A DNA stretch of 38,945 bases from Cyanobacteria bacterium UBA5018 (GTDB taxonomy: Bacteria > Cyanobacteriota > Cyanobacteriia > PCC-6307 > Cyanobiaceae): assembly GCA_002396505.1 (NCBI GenBank), contig DGYA01000049.1, positions 20,854 through 59,798 on the forward strand, read 5' to 3'. Of the stretch, positions 34,037-38,945 are shown in pieces. The number at the start of each line of letters is the position of its first letter. The first letter of the stretch is position 1. The notes under the pieces are model-generated. The model did not search any database. It saw nothing but the letters and a program-made list of their open reading frames with translations, and had not been told where the DNA came from. The position numbers and the translations under genes are program-made.

Positions 34037-35312
34037 CGTGCTCGTTTGCCCCTGCAATGTGGTGACATGAAGCAACGCTACCGCTACCGCCTCTACCCGC
34101 ACCCCCATCAACAGGTGGCGCTGGCAAAGGCGTTTGGCTGTGCGCGGGTGGTCTGGAACGACGCCTTGGCCAAGAGCCGTGAGCTGTACGCCGCAGGTGA
34201 GAAGACCAGCTACCCGGTGCTGGCGAAGCTCTGCATCACCCAGGCCAAGCAGACGCCTGAAAGGTCCTGGCTGTCAGGCCCCAGCAATGTGGTGCTGCAG
34301 CAGTCCGTGCGCGACCTGGATCAGGCGTTCCGCAACTGGTGGGTCAGCCTGAGCGGCAAGCGCAAAGGATCGAAAGTGAAGCCTCCTCGCTTTAAAAAGC
34401 GTCGTGGAGCTCAGTCGATCCGCTTCATGTCGCACGTCTTCCGCACCGGAGAGCGGTCGCTGACGCTCAGCAAGATCGGCACTATTCCGATCGAATGGAG
34501 CCGGGATCTGCCATCAGATCCCAGCAGCGTCACGGTCATTCGTGACGCTGCTGGGCGCTACTTCGCCTCCTTTGTGGTGGAGGTGGAGCCAAAGCCGCTG
34601 CCTGCCAATGGCAAGGCGGTCGGCATCGACCTGGGCTTGGCATCCCTCGCCGTCACATCAGCCGGTGAAAAGATCGCCCCGCCGAAGTTTCTGCGCTCTG
34701 CGCTGAAGCGGCTGCGGCGGCTGCAGCGGAACCTCAAGCACAAGCAAAAGGGTTCCAATCGCTTGGCGGCTGCCAAGCGGCAGGTTGCAAAACTTCACGC
34801 TACCATCTCAGACAAGCGCCTCGATTTTTTGCATCAGCTCTCGACTCGCATCATCCGCGAAAACCAAATGGTGGTGCTGGAAAACCTGAATGTGTCGGGG
34901 ATGCTCAAAAACAAAAATCTGGCCCGCTCGATCGCCGACGCCGGCTGGCGGCAGTTCCGCACCCTGCTGGAATTCAAGGCCGAGCAATACGGCAGGCAGG
35001 TGGTGGTCATCAACCGATGGCTGCCCACCAGTCAGGTGTGCTCAACCTGCGGACACAACGACGGCAAAAAAGAGCTGTCGATTCGGGAATGGCAGTGCCC
35101 GAGTTGCGGAACGGTTCACGACCGCGACATCAACGCTGCTAAAAACATCCTCGCCGCCGGACTGGCGGAGAGTCAAAACGGGCGTGGAGCCGCGCATAAG
35201 TCCACCGCTTTGGTGGCAGCAGGCTGTGAAGCGCCAACCCACCCGATCGCTGAAGCACCCTCATGCGCAGCGTAGAAGGAATCTCCGGCCTTCAGGCCGG
35301 GGAGGAAGTCAA
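33894..35312 (+). mobile_element. IS200/IS605-like TnpB-only element inserted in hepT
   Basis: About 1,419 bp lie between the two hepT fragments. Boundaries are ambiguous by three bases because CAG occurs at both junctions. The right end has a GC-rich hairpin (CCGGCC-TTCA-GGCCGG, 35285-35300) followed by GGGGAGGAAGTCAA; the TCAA end and the hairpin are typical of the IS200/IS605 family. The left end has a possible CCGGGA/TCCCGG stem (33910-33937). No tnpA (Y1 transposase) is present, so movement would need help in trans. No target duplication beyond the CAG, as expected for this family. Confidence 0.82.
34067..35275 (+). CDS. tnpB: RNA-guided endonuclease TnpB
   Basis: A 402-residue TnpB. 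The start MKQRYRYRLYPHPHQQVALAKAFGCARVVWND is the conserved N-terminal helix-turn-helix region. The RuvC-like catalytic residues are Asp188 (VGIDLGLASLAV), Glu272 (VVLENLNVSGM) and Asp354 (HDRDINAAKN), with the zinc ribbon CSTCGHN...CPSCG between the last two. All key residues are present, so it may be active. Known TnpBs use an RNA from the element's right end as guide to cut the element-free site and so preserve the element. ATG at 34067 was chosen because the longer frame upstream crosses the RHH gene and hepT. Confidence 0.93.
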   Translation: MKQRYRYRLYPHPHQQVALAKAFGCARVVWNDALAKSRELYAAGEKTSYPVLAKLCITQAKQTPERSWLSGPSNVVLQQSVRDLDQAFRNWWVSLSGKRKGSKVKPPRFKKRRGAQSIRFMSHVFRTGERSLTLSKIGTIPIEWSRDLPSDPSSVTVIRDAAGRYFASFVVEVEPKPLPANGKAVGIDLGLASLAVTSAGEKIAPPKFLRSALKRLRRLQRNLKHKQKGSNRLAAAKRQVAKLHATISDKRLDFLHQLSTRIIRENQMVVLENLNVSGMLKNKNLARSIADAGWRQFRTLLEFKAEQYGRQVVVINRWLPTSQVCSTCGHNDGKKELSIREWQCPSCGTVHDRDINAAKNILAAGLAESQNGRGAAHKSTALVAAGCEAPTHPIAEAPSCAA

Positions 35313-35330
35313 CAGATCGTTCTGGAATGC
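35190..35330 (+). ncRNA. Predicted omega RNA (reRNA) of the TnpB element
   Basis: By analogy with known TnpB systems, the guide RNA overlaps the 3' end of tnpB and the right-end hairpin and its guide is the flank just beyond the element, here starting at about 35313 in hepT (CAGATCGTTCTGGAATGC). Coordinates are approximate; I see the hairpin but no promoter. Confidence 0.4.
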
Positions 35331-35564
35331 CAGGCGGGTGGCATCCCGCGAGCCGATGATGCTGGCAATCCCCTGGTGCTGCAGATAGTCCTTGAGCAGA
35401 TTCCAGGCGAGTTCATGGGTGAACTCGAAGCCCTGGATCAGGCCCTGCTGCTCCAGCTCGCTCAGCGGCCGCTGCCGCGCCAGCTCCACGCCGCGCTCCA
35501 GCAGCTGGAGGGCCCGCTCGAAATTGTCGAACCGCTGGCGCCAGCGGACATCTGGATCGGCCAT
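35313..35564 (-). pseudogene. hepT: hepT 5' fragment (HEPN toxin N-terminal part)
   Basis: 84 codons from an ATG at 35564: VRWRQRFDNFERALQLLERGV and GFEFTHELAWNLLKDYLQ are typical of HI0074-family (NTase substrate-binding/HEPN) proteins, ending SRDATRLAFQNDL at the element edge. As it stands, translation would run a few codons into the element and stop (LTSSPA), losing the RX4HXY catalytic motif, so the toxin should be inactive. Confidence 0.85.
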
Positions 35565-35633
35565 GGGGTCAGGCTAGACCCCACTCTCTACCGTGCGATT
35601 CGCCGTATGATGAAGCGAGCGGTAAAGAGCGCT

Positions 35634-35933
35634 ATGCAGGCCATCTCGGCGAACGACCTCAAGACCGGTGGCATCGGCGCCATCTCACGGGCGCTGGAGC
35701 ACGAGCGGGAGGTGGGACTGAGCGTGCGGGGCGAACTGCGGTTTGTGGTGATGGAAGCCGACGCTTACCAGCGCCTGCGGGAGTGCGAGCTGGAAATTGC
35801 TCTGCAGGAAGCCCGCGCCGACCTTGCCGCCGGCCGCGTTGTGTACGAATCGGTAGACGATCACCTCAAGCGTTTGGACGCCATGGCCATAGGCCCCGAT
35901 GACGAGGTGAAAACTTCGCATTCTCAGCCTTGA
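35634..35933 (+). CDS. Phd/YefM-type antitoxin
   Basis: A 99-residue protein whose first part, MQAISANDLKTGGIGAISRALEHEREVGLSVRG, has the Phd/YefM fold start, followed by ELRFVVMEADAYQRLRECELE and a C-terminal ARADLAAGRVVYESVDDHLKRL tail that would wrap the toxin. Two upstream in-frame ATGs (35607, 35610) are alternatives. It overlaps the RelE-like gene by four bases, the typical antitoxin-first order, and such antitoxins usually repress their own promoter, which would lie in the ~70 bp separating it from the divergent hepT 5' fragment. Confidence 0.82.
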   Translation: MQAISANDLKTGGIGAISRALEHEREVGLSVRGELRFVVMEADAYQRLRECELEIALQEARADLAAGRVVYESVDDHLKRLDAMAIGPDDEVKTSHSQP

Positions 35934-36211
35934 GTTGGTCGTTGGTGTTCACCGAGCGGTATAACCGCCGAGCCGCTCGTTTTCTGCGGCGCCATCCCGA
36001 CATGAGAGAGGCGTACCGCAAAACCCTGCTCTTGCTGGAAGCCAATCCGCACCATCCTTCACTGCGCCTTCATTCACTACGAGGTCGCCTTCAACGACTG
36101 CATTCCGTTTCCATTAACCTGAGCTATCGCATCACGCTAGAAGTTCTGATTGAAGGCCAAACACTCATTCCGATCGACATCGGCTCCCACGATCTGGTGT
36201 ACAGGAGCTGA
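35930..36211 (+). CDS. RelE/ParE-superfamily toxin (YafQ/mRNA-interferase-like)
   Basis: A 93-residue small basic protein with the RelE fold outline: VFTERYNRRAARFLRRHPDMREAYRKTLLLLEANPHHPSLRLHSLRGRLQRLHSVSINLSYRITLEV. The KL/RL-SL-R-YRI pattern and terminal HDLVYR motif resemble type II toxins with Phd-type antitoxins. Start is a TTG in a four-base overlap with the antitoxin stop; no ATG is available upstream. The pair appears intact. Confidence 0.82.
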   Translation: MSWSLVFTERYNRRAARFLRRHPDMREAYRKTLLLLEANPHHPSLRLHSLRGRLQRLHSVSINLSYRITLEVLIEGQTLIPIDIGSHDLVYRS

Positions 36212-36258
36212 AAGGGCTGCAGGAGCGCTGGATAGGTCCTGGAGCAGAGCACGACCAG

Positions 36259-36345
36259 TCACGGCGCGACATCAACCAGGCCGCTCAGAATGAAGGGGCG
36301 GCGGTTGTTCTTGATCCCGTCAGCGGTCAACAAGTCGACACTGTG
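36259..36345 (-). pseudogene. C-terminal remnant of a minimal nucleotidyltransferase
   Basis: In a frame different from the fatty acid hydroxylase gene, the minus strand reads HSVDLLTADGIKNNRRPFI then LSGLVDVAP and stop. This resembles the C-terminal VDLLTxxxLxxxxRxxIL part of MNT-family nucleotidyltransferases. The rest of that gene is missing: the hydroxylase coding region begins exactly where it should continue. A second, unrelated MNT copy (not mntA at 33376) is implied. Confidence 0.45.
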
Positions 36346-37034
36346 TTGACCCAACTAGCGATGCCATGCCGGTATGGATCCTGCCGTAATGCCAATCTGT
36401 TTGGTGTAACCAGGCCCGGTAGGTAGCGCGTGACCTCGAAGCGGCTGTGGCCCACCAGATTGATGTAATTGGCAAGCAGCAGTGCCGCCAGCCAAGTGAT
36501 CTCGTGGATCGGCAGCAGCACGACCCAGGCCATCGGCATCGCTGTGGTAAGAAATAGATCGAGCGGATGCTGCTTCATTGCGCTCCATGTGTCCGGGAAG
36601 CGATCTACATGGTGGTCGCGATGCAGCCTCCGGTACAGCATTGGCCAGGCATGGGCGGCGCGGTGCACCCAGTAGAACTGGGTGTCGAACACTATCAGCA
36701 CCAACAGCACCTGAGGAACAAATAGCAACCAGCCGCGCAATCCCAGCGGTCCTCCATGGAGGTTACCTATGCCCATAGCCTGCAGCCAGCCGTCTGCTGC
36801 GATGCACAGACCGATGATCCCGGAATTGATCAGATGGAGGCCGATCAGAGACTTCCAGCGTCCCTTCCTTGCCTCCTGCAATACCACTATTCGCCTAGCG
36901 GGATCGATTAGAGTATGAGAATAAAACCTGGCGAAGAAGTGATTGATCAGCCAGGGCATCAGCAAGAAGAAGGCCCAGCTAAGCATCAGCCACTTCCACC
37001 AGGCCACCACACCCAGCATCGCTGCTTCAATCAC
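36327..37034 (-). CDS. Fatty acid hydroxylase/sterol desaturase family protein, 3'-truncated
   Basis: A di-iron membrane oxygenase of 235 residues. Hydrophobic segments are at about 14-32, 63-82, 102-120 and 165-190. The first two histidine boxes are HRAAH (near 127) and HRDHH (near 138). The third box (HxxHH), needed to complete the metal site, is missing: the sequence reads WVNTV and then STC-stop at a junction with a nucleotidyltransferase remnant. I therefore expect the protein to be non-functional. It starts about 30 bp after attC-like site 3, as a cassette gene would. Confidence 0.72.
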   Translation of the reverse strand: MIEAAMLGVVAWWKWLMLSWAFFLLMPWLINHFFARFYSHTLIDPARRIVVLQEARKGRWKSLIGLHLINSGIIGLCIAADGWLQAMGIGNLHGGPLGLRGWLLFVPQVLLVLIVFDTQFYWVHRAAHAWPMLYRRLHRDHHVDRFPDTWSAMKQHPLDLFLTTAMPMAWVVLLPIHEITWLAALLLANYINLVGHSRFEVTRYLPGLVTPNRLALRQDPYRHGIASWVNTVSTC

Positions 37035-37062
37035 CTTGCCTTGCTAGGGAACGATTGGTGAA

Positions 37063-37119
37063 GCTTAACGCTCGGCATCAGCGGCGGCGTGAAGCGCCGT
37101 CAGCTGTATGCCGTTGTTT
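37063..37119 (-). other. attC-like recombination site 3
   Basis: On the minus strand AAACAAC (37119-37113) and GTTAAGC (37069-37063, perfect GTTRRRY) flank a long imperfect hairpin: GGCAT-CAGC-GGCG stems around a CTTCA loop. In the minus orientation the 5' arm has two extra unpaired bases (A in GGCATACAGC and T after CAGC), as attC extrahelical bases do. The 57-bp size is typical of short attC sites. It lies between the dual-TIR stop and the hydroxylase start. Confidence 0.55.
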
Positions 37120-37276
37120 GCTGGCCTTTTGGTCAAGTAAGTCACCTTGCATCGGCACAGATACCATGATCACATTGTTTGGAATCATCGCCGCGCGCGC
37201 GTTGACGCTTCCAGCTACTCCGGTGAACACGATAACCTAGGCCTCTATAGCTGGGGTCAGGTTTTTAGCCCAACCG

Positions 37277-38371
37277 CTAGCCACTCTTAATCGTCCGGGA
37301 AATGTCAACTACTAAAGTATAGACAAGGTTGATGAATTCTCTGGACTCGGCTTCAAGCGTTATCGGGATACCTTCTTCTTGGGCATAAAAGTGGTAACCT
37401 AGCAAATCCTGCGCATGGGCAGGGATCTCATCTCGATTCACGATCGGAAATCGATAGACAGGGAATAAATTAGACCTTCCGTTAGTAATCGTGGGCTTGA
37501 ATCTCTCCAGCTCATTGATGCACCACTTAGATCTCAAGTAACGCGGCGTAATCACTGCGACAAAGGTTGTGGCTTTCTCTAGTCTCTCGACGTATGCATG
37601 GTCGATCGTCATAGAATCGCCTTGAATCAACTCTTGATCGCTAAAGACGCGTGCTTGTCGGCCGAGACGCTGGCTGAGCATGCGCTGCAGAACTCGGTGA
37701 AAGCTTGTCACCCAACCCTCCTGGTCTGCACTCACTGGCGCGTTGTCGCCATGCGCGAAGCTGATGAAGACGTCAATCTCCTCTCCGGCTCTTGTAGCCG
37801 CCTCGACCGGCACGGCAGAATGGATCGCCTCCAATATCTCAGTAGGAACATTCTCTATGACGACGGTCTGCTTGACCGGAGGCTTGCTAGCTGCAGTCAT
37901 CTTACGGTGGTGTTCAATGCCATTGCGTATCGCCGTGATGATGGGCTTAACCTGTGTTCGGAAACTCTCAAAACTAGCCTCGAAACCATTGCGATAGCAC
38001 AAGTCACGTAGCACCTCTGGAAGCTCAGTTTTCTTGGGGATCTTGCCGGCACCGACAAAGATTGGCGTGATTGGTACGCCGCGGTCCAGCGCCGATCGAA
38101 TCTCGATATGGACAATATCGTTGGGTTGGTCAATGCGCCGATTGCCTTCGTCGTCTACAAGCGTCAGCCATTTCTCGCCGATCACGACTATGACCGCATC
38201 GCACTCGGCGATTTTGTAGTCGATAAGCTTGCGAAAGTCGATCCCGCCGTAGCCGCCAGCCACGTCGAAGAAGACCTCTTCTTCGCCAAATGCATCGACT
38301 AGATGGTCATAGAGTCGTCCCGCAGCGTAGGGGTTATCGGCGCGGCGGTAGCTGAGGAATAGCTTCGGCAC
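37277..38371 (-). CDS. Dual TIR-domain protein, probable antiphage or stress effector
   Basis: 364 residues with two TIR domains. Domain 1 (about 1-135) begins PKLFLSYRRADNPYAAGRLYDHL and has Glu90 in NDIVHIEIRSAL at the position of the catalytic glutamate of NAD-cleaving TIRs. A linker rich in K, P and V leads to domain 2 (about 198-345), DVFISFAHGDN...GWVTSF, then ARVFSDQELIQGDSM and the SKWCINELERF box with Glu287. Both catalytic glutamates look intact. Known bacterial TIRs degrade NAD or make signalling cyclic ADP-ribose forms in antiphage defence. No ThsA-like or other sensor partner lies beside it; it appears alone between attC-like sites 3 and 4. Confidence 0.88.
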   Translation of the reverse strand: MPKLFLSYRRADNPYAAGRLYDHLVDAFGEEEVFFDVAGGYGGIDFRKLIDYKIAECDAVIVVIGEKWLTLVDDEGNRRIDQPNDIVHIEIRSALDRGVPITPIFVGAGKIPKKTELPEVLRDLCYRNGFEASFESFRTQVKPIITAIRNGIEHHRKMTAASKPPVKQTVVIENVPTEILEAIHSAVPVEAATRAGEEIDVFISFAHGDNAPVSADQEGWVTSFHRVLQRMLSQRLGRQARVFSDQELIQGDSMTIDHAYVERLEKATTFVAVITPRYLRSKWCINELERFKPTITNGRSNLFPVYRFPIVNRDEIPAHAQDLLGYHFYAQEEGIPITLEAESREFINLVYTLVVDISRTIKSG

Positions 38372-38719
38372 GGGACCCTCTCTCGTCAGTGGCTTAGGGA
38401 GTAGTTGTGACCAGTTTGATTTGGTCAGCTAAGGTAATCAACACTTGGGTTCTTTACACCTCACAGAAGTGACGACAGAACCACTCTAGGATGCGACGCA
38501 AATGGCTGACAAAGATCCTCGCTCCGCCCTTGTAAGTTTAACTCACCTATCTTGCACACGGTTGTTCTTTCAGTCCAGCTAACGCTGGTCCTGAGTGGCA
38601 GGCAAGGAGCTATTGCCATCGAAGCAGACTCGAAGGCGGCCTGTCCACTCCAGGGGCTTGTTCGAAGGTGTCGCCGCTAAACAGGCAACGTAAGCAGACC
38701 TACGCCTCATGCGCAAAGC
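38372..38719. other. 348-bp gap holding attC-like site 4
   Basis: Between the dual-TIR start and the HigA-like stop on the minus strand. The TIR promoter must lie here. The main structure is the attC-like site at 38577-38666; the rest shows no gene. Confidence 0.5.
38577..38666 (-). other. attC-like recombination site 4
   Basis: On the minus strand TTCGAAC ... GTTAGCT are the end boxes (poor and near-consensus respectively), 90 bp apart. The arms are strikingly complementary: CCTGGAGTGGACAGGC pairs with the complement of CCTGAGTGGCAGGC, leaving two extrahelical bases on the first arm, the hallmark that polarises attC sites. It sits between the HigA-like gene and the dual-TIR gene in the same orientation as site 3. 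Confidence 0.5.
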
Positions 38720-38945
38720 TCAAGTCACCTCCGCTTCGCTTCTCACACTCGCTCTCAACTTCAGACCCAGAGCCGTGAACACCTTCATGGTGGTGCCAAA
38801 GCTCGGACTGCGTTCTCCAGACAAGGCCTTGTAGGGGCTTTCCCTGGAAAGTCCTGAATCTCTGGCCACCTGGGTCATCCCCTGGGCCCGAGCAATGTCG
38901 GCAAGGGCCTTGGCAATGAAGGCTGTCAGGCGACAGGGAAAACTG
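38720..38945 (-). CDS. HigA/addiction-module-type antitoxin (5' end outside window)
   Basis: The minus strand is open from the window edge to a TGA at 38720-38722, 75 codons. The sequence FIAKALADIARAQGMTQVARDSGLSRESPYKALSGERSPSF followed by TMKVFTALGLKLRA is the helix-turn-helix DNA-binding region of 'putative addiction module antidote' proteins, which pair with HigB/RelE-like toxins encoded upstream (to the right, beyond the window). A proline in RESPYKAL replaces the more usual leucine. It ends 54 bp before attC-like site 4. Confidence 0.85.
   Translation of the reverse strand, partial: SFPCRLTAFIAKALADIARAQGMTQVARDSGLSRESPYKALSGERSPSFGTTMKVFTALGLKLRASVRSEAEVT

Noticed and set aside
34890..35606. 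Long N-terminal extension of the Phd-type antitoxin frame
   Set aside because: Runs through tnpB and hepT sequence in another frame; the conserved antitoxin begins at 35634.
1..38945. CRISPR array, tRNA or rRNA genes
   Set aside because: None of the tandem repeats has unique spacers of constant length, and no cloverleaf or rRNA segment was recognised by eye.

Overview
The window reads as a high-GC chromosome segment of a picocyanobacterium of the Synechococcus/Cyanobium type. The evidence is a ferredoxin-dependent type nitrate reductase (narB) beside cyanase and mobA, a phosphoketolase-acetate kinase pair, and the order recN - uvrA - dnaN - PRC-barrel protein - purL - purF, which I know from the replication-origin region of picocyanobacterial chromosomes. 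The assignment rests on family recognition and gene order only; no search was run. Many Shine-Dalgarno motifs are absent or weak, so several starts are judgement calls.

Layout. 1-2080: minus-strand large membrane protein with a pentapeptide-repeat tail, open at the window edge. 2081-2866: no convincing gene. 2867-6533: nitrogen block: mobA (minus), cynS, a small repeat ORF, narB. 6750-8228: exported DUF1254/DUF1214 protein. 8554-12722: Nudix hydrolase (minus), then the translationally coupled phosphoketolase and acetate kinase genes. 12850-17247: minus-strand group: small ORF, thrC, DUF1400 protein, ABC1/UbiB kinase. 17524-24079: recN behind a LexA-like palindrome, an SDR oxidoreductase, uvrA. 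24080-24784: AT-rich gap with clustered DnaA-box-like motifs, the probable oriC. 24785-31122: dnaN, PRC-barrel protein, purL, purF. From about 31,400 to the right end the window turns into an accessory region: a secreted hypothetical protein, DUF2442/DUF4160 pair, SemiSWEET transporter, MntA/HepT toxin-antitoxin module whose hepT is split by a TnpB element, Phd/RelE-type module, truncated fatty acid hydroxylase, a dual-TIR protein and a HigA-like antitoxin running off the window. Four attC-like structures sit between these genes, suggesting an integron-type cassette cluster without a visible integrase.

Two features run through the whole window. First, short degenerate tandem repeats, mostly with 15- or 18-bp units that keep reading frame, lie in gaps and in non-conserved parts of housekeeping proteins (MobA, NarB, AckA, ABC1 kinase, DnaN, PRC protein). 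Second, a 57-bp element occurs twice in inverted orientation on either side of the uvrA-oriC-purF block. The best candidates for new biology are the TnpB element with a divergent ribbon-helix-helix gene inserted in hepT, and the attC-flanked dual-TIR gene.
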